The notes under the pieces were generated by a model. It was not told where the DNA came from and made no database searches. It saw nothing but the letters and a program-made list of their open reading frames with translations. The translations under genes were made by a program, and so were the position numbers. This document shows, piece by piece, positions 25,462-32,725 of a stretch of DNA of 37,358 nucleotides; position 1 is the stretch's first letter; each line of letters opens with the position of its first letter. The stretch is taken from the NCBI GenBank assembly GCA_025980665.1, contig JAICXC010000044.1:1-37358 (forward strand). The letters run 5' to 3'. The DNA comes from Bryobacteraceae bacterium (GTDB lineage: Bacteria > Acidobacteriota > Terriglobia > Bryobacterales > Bryobacteraceae).

Positions 25462-26859
25462 CTACTTCTTGCTCCCCGACTTGGCCGCCGGCAAGTCCTT
25501 CGGCTCGAGCCTCTTGAGGAACTCCCTCGGGAAGTTCGGCTGCGGCTTGGGATCGTTGGGACCCAGAGCTTCCGTTACTTCCGGAGTCACCAGCATCACC
25601 AGCTCGGTGTTGTTCTTGTTCTCGATCTTGCTTTTGAAAAGCGAACCCAGGACCGGAATGCTGCTGATCACGGGGATCTTCGAAAACGCATCCGTTTCCC
25701 GGTTATCCATCAGCCCGGCCACTACGAACGTTTGACCTTCCGCCAGTTCGACGTTGGTTTCGGCGCGGCGCGTGGACAAGGCAGGGATCACAAAGCCCTG
25801 CAATGTGACGGCGTTGGCGAAATCGATGGTCGATACTTCCTGGCGCAAGGCCAGCTTGATGGTCTTGTTCCCGGTCATTATGGGCGTGAAGAGCAAGCGG
25901 ATGCCGAACTCCTTGAATTGGATAGTGACCGCTCCGGCAGCTCCAACGCCCTGTAAGATCGGCACCGGAAATTCGCCGCCGACCAGGAAATTGGCTTCTT
26001 TTCCGTTGGTGGTTACCAGGTTCGGCTCGGCTAGGATCTGCAGGATATTTTCCTGCTCCAGCGCCTTGACGAACGTGGCGATGTTCAAGTCCGGACGAAA
26101 CGCGAAAATGTTCAGCGCGTCGGTGACCGTTATGGTGCCCCTGCTAACGGTGCCGTTGGGGCCTGGCGCGGTCGAACTCTGCACCGCATTCCCTTGGCCG
26201 AACTGTCCGGTGGATATGCCTCCGATGGTCCCAAACGCACCGTTGGAGAGGATATTCACGCCGAATTGCTGCGCCTTGGAGCGGTCCAGCTCAGCGAATT
26301 TGACGCGCAGCAGAATCTGTTTTTCGATCGGACCGGGAGCAATTTGCAGGTTGTTCACTACCGTTTTTGCGAAGGTCGCCGAGAGTGCCACCGCACGATC
26401 CGCTATGTCTTTGTTTGTAACCGTCCCGTTTAACGTAATCGAGTCGCGCGAACTGTGGATGTCGATCTTCTCTTCAGGGAAAGTATCTTGCAGAATACGG
26501 CGCAGCGGCTCCAGATTGAGCTCCACCGTAACGTTGTAAAACATGCGCTGATCGGCTTTGCTCCAGACCACCATGGTGGCCGAGCCTAGACCCTTGCCGG
26601 ACATGAGGATTTCCCGGGTGGTGACCGGGCTGGCATCCACCACCTCCGGATTGCTGGTCGAAATCTGGCGGATATCTCCCGGGTAGTCGATCACGATGCT
26701 TTTGCCCACAGTGATCCGCAAGTCTTCGGCACTCTGCGCCAGGAACGGTCCCGCTGCCAGCGCGAGCAGCGCGGCCGCGATCGCGACCCGGCGGATTTGC
26801 CCGGCCATGACATTGTCAAACACGCGTATGGAGGTCATAGTGGTTTCCTTGGATTGCAT
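25462..26859 (-). CDS. cpaC: Outer-membrane secretin of the Tad pilus (RcpA/CpaC)
   Basis: 465 aa. Forms the outer-membrane gate for the pilus. Signal peptide around AAALLALAAGPFLAQS; pilus-assembly N-terminal domain at about 48-115 (RITVGKSIVIDYPGDIRQIS); BON-like domain at about 118-170 (IDIHSSRDSITLNGTVTNKD); secretin core from about 180 (QILLRVKFAELDRSKAQQFG) to the typical end VLGSLFKSKIENKNNTELVM plus LVTPEVTE. A Lys/Pro-rich tail follows (FPREFLKRLEPKDLPAAKSG). The start may be ATG 26859 or ATG 26838; the latter has AAGGA at 7 bases. It follows cpaB by 11 bases. Confidence 0.96.
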   Translation of the reverse strand: MQSKETTMTSIRVFDNVMAGQIRRVAIAAALLALAAGPFLAQSAEDLRITVGKSIVIDYPGDIRQISTSNPEVVDASPVTTREILMSGKGLGSATMVVWSKADQRMFYNVTVELNLEPLRRILQDTFPEEKIDIHSSRDSITLNGTVTNKDIADRAVALSATFAKTVVNNLQIAPGPIEKQILLRVKFAELDRSKAQQFGVNILSNGAFGTIGGISTGQFGQGNAVQSSTAPGPNGTVSRGTITVTDALNIFAFRPDLNIATFVKALEQENILQILAEPNLVTTNGKEANFLVGGEFPVPILQGVGAAGAVTIQFKEFGIRLLFTPIMTGNKTIKLALRQEVSTIDFANAVTLQGFVIPALSTRRAETNVELAEGQTFVVAGLMDNRETDAFSKIPVISSIPVLGSLFKSKIENKNNTELVMLVTPEVTEALGPNDPKPQPNFPREFLKRLEPKDLPAAKSGSKK

Positions 26860-26870
26860 GGTTTCGGGCC

Positions 26871-27749
26871 TCAGTTGCCTCTCGGGATCACTTCCACGGT
26901 CTTGGTGGTTCCCCGGATCACTACGATCTGATCCGGCGGAGCGGGCGCGGCCGGAGCGATTGGCACCGCGACGGGCGGCGCTACGATCACCACCGGCTTG
27001 CGCACGGCCTTGGCCACAACTGCGGGAGCCGGCTTGCGCGGCGATCCGTACAACTCGGCAAGGTAGCGTCCTGGCGGCTTCTCGATGCCTTCATCGCTCG
27101 AGTTGCGCAGGATCAGCTGGATGCGGCCTTCGCCGTTCGCGAGTGTGAGCGTTTCGGCGTCGTTCGGCGTCACCAGCAAGGTCACAGTCGATACCGAGAC
27201 GGGCGTGCCACGCGCATCCGATTGCATGGCCTGTCCAGCGGACAAAACCAGAACATTCTGTAGAACGGTGGTCGTCATATTGCTGTCGCCAGTGGGAGGG
27301 TGACCCGTGACCAGCACGTCCACTTTCAAACCGGGCAGGACGAATCCCGCCGCCCCGGCGACGTCGTTGACCCGGACCGTCACCGCCCGCATCCCTACGG
27401 GAATTGTTGGCGCCAGACCCAGACCGCTTCCTTTGACCGCCAGACGCCCTTCGAGGAGCGGCTCATCCAGCAGGATGTTGGACACCACCGGCCGGTCCAG
27501 AACTTCCTCCACTTTCGAGAATGCTCCTTTGGGGAACGACTCCATGGAGATCTTGGTCAACTTCACGTCGGCAGGCTTGACCATGACTCCGATGCCCAAT
27601 GGACGCGTGGCAACCACCACGTCCTGCATGTTGCTCGGCTCGGATTTCCTAGGGCCGCTCCCGCGCGAGGTCATCTGATAGAACACACTCGAAACTACCA
27701 GCGCAAACACCAGACTGACGCCCAATACCGTCAGAAACCTGCGATCCAT
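26871..27749 (-). CDS. cpaB: Flp pilus assembly protein CpaB (SAF domain)
   Basis: 292 aa. Periplasmic assembly protein anchored by one N-terminal membrane segment (about 6-25). SAF domain at about 41-105 (VVVATRPLGIGVMVKPADVK, then VVSNILLDEPLLEGRLA). The CpaB-conserved block follows (VPVGMRAVTVRVNDVAGAAG, FVLPGLKVDVLVTG). The C-terminal about 55 residues are Ala/Pro/Val-rich (VVIVAPPVAVPIAPAAPAPP) and end in a short beta segment carrying RGTTKTVEV, longer than in minimal CpaB proteins. It lies between the prepilin peptidase and the secretin, the standard order. Confidence 0.95.
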   Translation of the reverse strand: MDRRFLTVLGVSLVFALVVSSVFYQMTSRGSGPRKSEPSNMQDVVVATRPLGIGVMVKPADVKLTKISMESFPKGAFSKVEEVLDRPVVSNILLDEPLLEGRLAVKGSGLGLAPTIPVGMRAVTVRVNDVAGAAGFVLPGLKVDVLVTGHPPTGDSNMTTTVLQNVLVLSAGQAMQSDARGTPVSVSTVTLLVTPNDAETLTLANGEGRIQLILRNSSDEGIEKPPGRYLAELYGSPRKPAPAVVAKAVRKPVVIVAPPVAVPIAPAAPAPPDQIVVIRGTTKTVEVIPRGN

Positions 27750-27796
27750 ACTTGTTCTCCTCTTCCCTCTTGCCTAACGCTCAGCCTTCTTGCTCG

Positions 27797-28267
27797 TTAA
27801 CCCTTGGGTACCAGCGACAACCAGACCCCCAGCGCGATCGCCGGAGCATAAGGAATCGAATCCCGGCCCTGTTCCCGGTTGGTGGCCGCACCCATTGTTG
27901 AACCCAGCTTGCCCCGCAAGGAGCGCACTCCCAAAACCCCTAGGGCAATCACGCCGCCCATCCCCGCCGTCCACAGCGCGGCTTCGAGTAGACGATGGAA
28001 CCCCAACAGAGCACCGAAACCAGCCATCAGTTTCACGTCGCCTCCGCCCATTCCACCCAGCAGGTAGAAAATCAGGAACACGGCGAAACCGGCTGCCGTC
28101 CCGATAGCCGCGTACAACAAACCTGTCAGCCCGCTTTGGCCGATCTGCCAGCCGAATCCGGCGGCCAAGGCGGACAAGGGAATCCAATTGGCGATTTGGC
28201 GGCGCGCGAGATCATCGATCATCGCCGCCAGCCCCACCAGAATCGCGATCCACACTTGGATGTTCAC
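27797..28267 (-). CDS. cpaA: Prepilin peptidase CpaA/TadV (A24 family)
   Basis: 156 aa. Inner-membrane aspartic protease that matures Flp pilins and pseudopilins. Catalytic aspartates: D18 (in MIDDLARRQIANW, the D-x5-8-PNW-like element) and D77 in GGGDVKLMAG. About five membrane segments. It lacks the N-methylation domain, as expected for TadV-type enzymes. GTG start at 28267 overlaps the stop of the 96-aa gene as GTGA; GAGG is 6 bases upstream. No pilin substrate gene is present in the window. Confidence 0.94.
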   Translation of the reverse strand: MNIQVWIAILVGLAAMIDDLARRQIANWIPLSALAAGFGWQIGQSGLTGLLYAAIGTAAGFAVFLIFYLLGGMGGGDVKLMAGFGALLGFHRLLEAALWTAGMGGVIALGVLGVRSLRGKLGSTMGAATNREQGRDSIPYAPAIALGVWLSLVPKG

Positions 28268-28554
28268 CTGATCCCTCGAAAGCTGCCGGAATGCTCCGGC
28301 ACCTCCCCTGGTCTTTCCACGACAGCCGGATTGACCTCAACCGGCGCCGGCGCTTTCTTGCGCTTCAAATTCGGGCGCTCCAGCATCATCGGTGCGAGGA
28401 AACCGGACTGCAGCGCGAACTCCGCCAGTTCTTTCCCCGACGGAAGCCGCCAACTCATCGGATCCATCCATTCAATTGGGATCCGAGAAATACGCGCGGA
28501 GCGAAGACGACGATCCATACCGGTGCCGCGCCCGCCCCCACCCTTCTCCACCAT
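28264..28554 (-). CDS. Uncharacterised 96-aa protein, first gene of the Tad operon
   Basis: I do not recognise a family. The product is basic, with a Gly-rich start, a central segment MSWRLPSGKELAEFALQSGF that looks helical, and a Pro/Lys-rich tail (RPNLKRKKAPAPVEVNP). No membrane segment. It is judged real because its TGA overlaps the GTG of cpaA (GTGA), the usual sign of translational coupling, and because it sits between the putative operator region and the pilus genes. ATG 28554 has AGGAG at a long 12-base spacing; ATG at codon 13 is an alternative. A cytoplasmic accessory or regulatory role is a guess. Confidence 0.6.
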   Translation of the reverse strand: MVEKGGGGRGTGMDRRLRSARISRIPIEWMDPMSWRLPSGKELAEFALQSGFLAPMMLERPNLKRKKAPAPVEVNPAVVERPGEVPEHSGSFRGIR

Positions 28555-28633
28555 TTCCGCTGTTTGCTCCTACCTGTATTGATTCGGCGGCGTCGGGGCT
28601 TTTCATTAGCCCTGGTCTGCTAAAGGGCCTATA

Positions 28634-28652
28634 GTTCTTAGAACCTTAGTTC
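28634..28652. promoter_or_regulatory. Overlapping palindromes upstream of the Tad operon
   Basis: GTTCT-T-AGAAC (28634-28644) is a perfect inverted repeat. It overlaps a second one, GAAC-CTTA-GTTC (28641-28652), so GAAC/GTTC half-sites alternate every 7-8 bases. The element lies 80-100 bases upstream of the first gene of the Tad operon, in the only sizeable gap before it (28555-28679). It is flanked by a weaker complementary pair, CCTGGT / ACCAGG, at the edges of the gap. It looks like an operator for a dimeric regulator; the LuxR-type gene 2 kb upstream is one candidate. Confidence 0.5.
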
Positions 28653-28679
28653 CGCTCCGTACTGGGCCACCAGGGGTAC

Positions 28680-30245
28680 CTAGGAGGAGCTACGAACTAA
28701 GAGGATTCGCTTACCGTCATCCTCAAGTACGCGCCAGCCCGGAGCCAGCTTTAGGATTTGAGTCAGGGCCGAATCGACGGGCAACAGAGCCAGGTTGAAA
28801 CGGTATTTATCCACTAACTGATGCCAGTCCCAAGCGCCGCTGGTAAGGCGAAGGTAATCATTGCCAACCTCCGGTCCATAGAAATCGCTGCGGCCATCGA
28901 TGAAGACCTTCTGGGCCGGGTTCACGTAAATGAGATAGTCGGCCCACTGATCGGTGGTGAGGACGCGCGATTTGAGGATCAGGTCGCTGTGAGCCCGTAC
29001 GATCCTTACGGGAAACACGAATTCGGGGAAGTCCTGGGGCCATTTTATAGGCGGACCCATGAAGATCAGCACAACCACAGCCACGGCAGGCCATGCGCTG
29101 GTCCGCCGGAACCCCTTGAGCGCATCGGCCGCCATCAGGTTCAGAATTCCCGGCAGCGAATCCTTCTTTGCGCGCGCCGTCCACTGGTTCCACCAAGTAC
29201 TCAACTGCGCAGCGATGATGGGCGCTGTGATCGCAACGAAGAGCGGCGCGTGGCGCACGCTACCAAGCGCCATGTGCGCCCAAAACACGATCCACAGCCC
29301 TTCGACAACCTTCCAGCGGCGGAACTGCGCGCCCGCAACAATCAGTCCGATCAGCAGGAGAGCCTCGAACTGCAACATGTTTTCGGAGCGGAAGCTGGGG
29401 GACTGAAATTCCTGAATGACGTTGCGGATCCAATCGGAGCGTAGATATTCGGCCACATGCCGGTGCAGGTTCCATCCGTAGGGATTCACCAGCGACGCGG
29501 CGGCGCAAGCCAGCGTGAGCTTGCCGTAACGTACGGCGCCGCGAATCGTCCCTTGGAAATTGAACCAGGCCTCGATCGCCGTTCCCACGGTCGCAATACC
29601 CAGCACGACAATCAGCGCCAGGAATCCCCCATGCAAGTTAGTCCAGAGGATGGCGAGCGGGACCAGCCACCAGATCCGCGCGCTCTGCCGCTTACGATCC
29701 TCTTCGATCACCCATACCGAGATTGAAAGAAACAGCAAGGTCAGCAGGTGCGGGCGCGCCAGGAAGTGCATGCTGGATCCGCCCACGCCCACCAGCGCGA
29801 TCGCCAGCGCAATGAATAGATGCACGTCGCGGGAGACCATACGGCGAACCAGGGTCAAGGCAAACAGCGCGATGAGAACGGCTGCCAGAAGTACAATCCC
29901 CTTGAGTCCGGCGAGTCTGTGGACGCCGCTGTATAGCACGTCAGTAAGCCACTCCCAGGCATACCAGGGCGCAGCGGGTTTCGAAAACGAATACAGATCC
30001 ACGTGTGGAACCGCGTGATGTTCGAGAATGTAATCGCCGGTCCGGATGTGCCAGCCGACGTCGGCGTCCGCCAGCAAACCCTCCCACCCGGCCGCTCCCG
30101 AGGTCATGAACAGCAGGATGAGAACCGCCAAAAAGAACAAGTCGGATAACGAGGGGATTAGGACGCGCGCCCAACGGCTGGCGAGAATCGTTTCCATCCG
30201 TGGTACGGACGGATGAAGGGCGGTAAGCGCCTGGGGAGGCGTCAT
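28680..30245 (-). CDS. Polytopic membrane protein, possible GT-C-type glycosyltransferase relative
   Basis: 521 aa from the ATG at 30245, chosen because it overlaps the preceding stop as ATGA and has GGAGG 6 bases upstream; the frame runs 91 codons further but that part is spurious. About ten membrane segments between 30 and 400, then a soluble C-terminal domain of about 100 residues (TTDQWADYLIYVNPAQKVFI, DGRSDFYG, GWRVLEDDGKRILLVRSS). The loop after the first membrane segment (LLADADVGWHIRTGDYILEH) holds acidic residues where GT-C enzymes keep their catalytic Asp, and the family is a frequent unassigned membrane protein of Acidobacteriota. Donor and acceptor are unknown. It could modify pilin or surface glycans, given the adjoining Tad operon; this is inference. 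Confidence 0.78.
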   Translation of the reverse strand: MTPPQALTALHPSVPRMETILASRWARVLIPSLSDLFFLAVLILLFMTSGAAGWEGLLADADVGWHIRTGDYILEHHAVPHVDLYSFSKPAAPWYAWEWLTDVLYSGVHRLAGLKGIVLLAAVLIALFALTLVRRMVSRDVHLFIALAIALVGVGGSSMHFLARPHLLTLLFLSISVWVIEEDRKRQSARIWWLVPLAILWTNLHGGFLALIVVLGIATVGTAIEAWFNFQGTIRGAVRYGKLTLACAAASLVNPYGWNLHRHVAEYLRSDWIRNVIQEFQSPSFRSENMLQFEALLLIGLIVAGAQFRRWKVVEGLWIVFWAHMALGSVRHAPLFVAITAPIIAAQLSTWWNQWTARAKKDSLPGILNLMAADALKGFRRTSAWPAVAVVVLIFMGPPIKWPQDFPEFVFPVRIVRAHSDLILKSRVLTTDQWADYLIYVNPAQKVFIDGRSDFYGPEVGNDYLRLTSGAWDWHQLVDKYRFNLALLPVDSALTQILKLAPGWRVLEDDGKRILLVRSSS

Positions 30246-30484
30246 GGCATCACCTCCTGCGTCGTTGCGAGAATGGTCGATCGACTCATCCACGCGAGAC
30301 TCGCAAGAAACGCGAGTAACGCCAGTGGTGTGGCCGCGGCCAAGCTGGCGGCAAGAGTACGCATCAGAGCTGCCAGCGTCACCAATCCAATAACGCCAAT
30401 GTTGTCGGTACCCCGGTTCACAGCAACGCCGCACGCGTTCACCATCAGCTCGGGCGACGGACTCAAGTGGCGCAAGTCGGTCAT
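30242..30484 (-). CDS. Small membrane protein coupled to the polytopic membrane protein
   Basis: 80 aa from ATG 30484: a polar start (MTDLRHLSPSPELMVNACGV) then two hydrophobic segments at about 29-46 and 50-66 (ATPLALLAFLASLAWM). The TGA stop overlaps the next ATG (ATGA), and its own ATG overlaps the stop of a preceding hydrophobic frame (again ATGA). The frame is open back to a GTG at 30625, but that part is Arg-rich and unlike a protein, and the ribosome site there touches the start codon. The family is not recognised. Being part of a coupled chain is the main support. Confidence 0.55.
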   Translation of the reverse strand: MTDLRHLSPSPELMVNACGVAVNRGTDNIGVIGLVTLAALMRTLAASLAAATPLALLAFLASLAWMSRSTILATTQEVMP

Positions 30485-30586
30485 CCGCAGAGCGATCCCA
30501 CCAGGATCCACAAGACACAGAATGCGATCACGGCCAGGATGGCGTACAGCAGAACGGAGCGCCTGGTTTGGGCTCAAGCTCGGCAT
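30481..30586 (-). pseudogene. Apparently frameshifted single-pass membrane microprotein
   Basis: From ATG 30586 the frame reads MPSLSPNQ. If one base is skipped at about 30562, it continues as RSVLLYAILAVIAFCVLWIL and VGSLCG before a TGA (30483-30481) that overlaps the ATG of the next gene. The uninterrupted frame is Arg-rich and not hydrophobic there. The simplest reading is a 35-aa membrane protein broken by a 2-base deletion (or a 1-base insertion). A short peptide from an internal GTG is the alternative. Confidence 0.4.
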
Positions 30587-30632
30587 CCCCGGCGCGGCGG
30601 CCGGAATGATTTGCGTGGGAATCACTCCCTTG

Positions 30633-31337
30633 TTATTCGCCTTGGATGTGCGTGTACTTTAGCGCCGGCTCAGGGATATTCTCGGAAGCGGGCCCTATCC
30701 GGGGAACTGCGGACGTGTCTAACCCCAGCAATTTACGGCCTTGAATGGCTAGCTCGAAACGGTCTTTTACGCCGGTTTTCTCGAAAATATGCATCAGGTG
30801 CACTTTGACGGTTCCGGCGGTAATAGAAAGAGTGTGGGCGATTTCCTTGTTCTTTTGGCCTTCGCAAATCTGGTGCACGATCTGTTTTTCCCGAGGGGTC
30901 AGGCGCGGAGCCGACCGCCTCTCAGAGCCGTCGGGGCCTTGTTCGGCCGATCCCTCAATCCAGACGTTTCCGGCGGCTACTGCGCGGAGGCACTCGATCA
31001 GCGCCGTTACCGGTAGAGTCTTTTTCAGGATGCCCCGCGCCCCGCAGCGCAAAGCGCGGAAGCAATCGACATCGGCCAGGTCATGGACCCACAGAACCGG
31101 CTGGCATGAGGGAGCGACATTCTTCACGTCCGCGATGAATTCGAAGACTGCCTTTAGGCCGCCGGCGTGATCCAGCAACACAATATCGGGCTGGGTTTGC
31201 CGCACTGCGGCGAACGTGTCTCCGAGCGCGGAAGCGGCACCAATGAAGTCCAGATCCTCGCATCCTGACAGTACTTTAACCAACCCTTCGAGAACGATGG
31301 GTTGAGATTCACACGCGAATACTGAGATTCGGCTCAA
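30633..31337 (-). CDS. LuxR/NarL-family response regulator
   Basis: 234 aa from the TTG at 31337 (AAGG 8 bases upstream; SRISVFACESQPIVLEGL is the first receiver strand). The frame is open to 31460, but those 41 codons overlap the end of the MFS gene and look non-coding. N-terminal receiver with the phospho-acceptor Asp in PDIVLLDHAGG and K in ILKKTLPV; C-terminal LuxR helix-turn-helix with LTPREKQIVHQICEG, then KNKEIAHTLSITAGTVKVHL. The acidic pocket near the N-terminus is weak (ACESQP instead of DD), so phosphorylation is uncertain. No histidine kinase is adjacent. It may control the small membrane genes and the Tad operon downstream; inference. Confidence 0.88.
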   Translation of the reverse strand: MSRISVFACESQPIVLEGLVKVLSGCEDLDFIGAASALGDTFAAVRQTQPDIVLLDHAGGLKAVFEFIADVKNVAPSCQPVLWVHDLADVDCFRALRCGARGILKKTLPVTALIECLRAVAAGNVWIEGSAEQGPDGSERRSAPRLTPREKQIVHQICEGQKNKEIAHTLSITAGTVKVHLMHIFEKTGVKDRFELAIQGRKLLGLDTSAVPRIGPASENIPEPALKYTHIQGE

Positions 31338-31456
31338 TAGGTTTGCCTTTGCTTTGTAAATCGACGCGCGGCGGGCAGGTAGATAGGTACTAAGTGTCGA
31401 TTCAGCTAATCCGTTGGAAGTATAGCGGTACGCTTCAGCGCGCCAGGAGGGATCAC

Positions 31457-32698
31457 TCAAGGAGCCGTAGCGTTCACCGTCGGCCGATTTTCGCGCAGCT
31501 CATCGGAGGACCCGGATGCCAGCATCAGGCCGATGAAAGCGACTGCCGACGCCGCGAGTCCCCAGGCGGTCAGCCATCCGCGCTCAATCAAATATCCACC
31601 CAGCGGCGGAGCGATAATCAGCGCAACCGAATTAAGGGATTGGGTCAAGCCCAGCACCACACCCTGCTCTTCGCGCGGGGTCGCCTGCGTGATCAGACTG
31701 GTGAGCGTCGGCCGCACCAGGCCGCCGATGGAGGTGACGAACGTCGCCAGCGCGAGCATGGGGATCGAGTGGCAGAACGCCAGCGCAGCGTATCCGCACA
31801 CATAGCCCATAAACCCCGTGCGGTTCAACGCGCGTTCTCCGAAGCGCTTCACTAATCGTCCCAACGCGGGTCCCTGCAAAAAGATTCCCATCAACCCGGC
31901 GAAGGCCCACGTGTAGCCGACTTGTTCCGGGCCAAAAGGCTTGCCAGCCCACGTCAGCCGGCGTTCGAGAACCAGCGGCATGCCCGCGATGAACATCGCA
32001 AAGCCGAACGCGAAGGCGAAGAACTGATACAGCCTTGACGCCAGCGCCGGTTGCCGGAAGTAAACTGCGTAAGCGCCCCATTGGACCAGAGACAACCTCT
32101 TGCCGCCAGGTCCGGAGATGCCCTTCCCTGCCCCGGCCGGCTGCACAGCCGGCAGCAGAAGATATGTCGTCAGAATGCTAGTGGCCGACATCGCCGCGGC
32201 GGCGAAGATCGGATATCGATAGTCGTATTTGGCGAGCAAACCGGAAATCGCCGGCCCGATCAGAAACCCCATCCCAAAGGCGATTCCAATGATACCGAAC
32301 GATTTCGCGCGATCCTTGGGCTCCGTGACGTCGGAGATGTACGCTTGTGCGAGAGAAAGATTCCCGGCCGTAGACCCGTCGATGGCACGGGCCACAAACA
32401 AGATCCATAGCGATGGTGCGAACGCCGTGATCAGGAATCCGATGAAAGTTCCCGCCTGGCTCACCAGCAGCAGTGGCTTGCGCCCGGTGTGATCCGATAT
32501 CCGGCCCAGCAGAGGACCGGAAAAAAGCTGGCAAAGGGCGTAAATCCCAATCAGCCAGCCCACTTGCTCGGCGCTGGCGCCCAGCTTTTCCGCATAAAAC
32601 GGCAGCAACGGGATCATGATCGTCAGGCCGAGGACGTCTACGGCGACAATCAGGAAAATGGCGAGCAGAGGAGAGCGAACCAAATTCCATGATGCCAC
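31457..32698 (-). CDS. MFS transporter, DHA1 drug-efflux (TetA-like) family
   Basis: 413 aa with twelve predicted membrane helices. Inner-membrane proton-coupled exporter. MFS motif A is clear after helix 2 (SGPLLGRISDHTGRKPLLLV), and helix 1 has DVLGLTIMIPLLPFYAEKLG, the start typical of TetA-like antiporters. Motif C-like Gly/Pro-rich FGMGFLIGPAISGLLA occurs in helix 5. GTG start at 32698, only 27 bases from the divergent aminotransferase start. The substrate is unknown; drug or sugar export are both possible. Confidence 0.93.
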   Translation of the reverse strand: MASWNLVRSPLLAIFLIVAVDVLGLTIMIPLLPFYAEKLGASAEQVGWLIGIYALCQLFSGPLLGRISDHTGRKPLLLVSQAGTFIGFLITAFAPSLWILFVARAIDGSTAGNLSLAQAYISDVTEPKDRAKSFGIIGIAFGMGFLIGPAISGLLAKYDYRYPIFAAAAMSATSILTTYLLLPAVQPAGAGKGISGPGGKRLSLVQWGAYAVYFRQPALASRLYQFFAFAFGFAMFIAGMPLVLERRLTWAGKPFGPEQVGYTWAFAGLMGIFLQGPALGRLVKRFGERALNRTGFMGYVCGYAALAFCHSIPMLALATFVTSIGGLVRPTLTSLITQATPREEQGVVLGLTQSLNSVALIIAPPLGGYLIERGWLTAWGLAASAVAFIGLMLASGSSDELRENRPTVNATAP

Positions 32699-32725
32699 GG
32701 CGGCCCGACGAGCCGCTGCCGTAGA

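Noticed and set aside
24255-26539. Plus-strand frames of 100-260 codons opposite tadZ and the secretin
   Set aside because: Antisense shadows: no start signals, and the minus-strand proteins are complete family members.
30246-30518. 91-codon N-terminal extension of the 521-aa membrane protein
   Set aside because: The ATG at 30245 has GGAGG and an ATGA overlap; the extension is Arg/Ser/Cys-rich and overlaps the small membrane protein gene.
31338-31460. 41-codon N-terminal extension of the LuxR-type regulator
   Set aside because: The receiver domain begins at 31337; the extension overlaps the MFS gene end and reads as non-coding.
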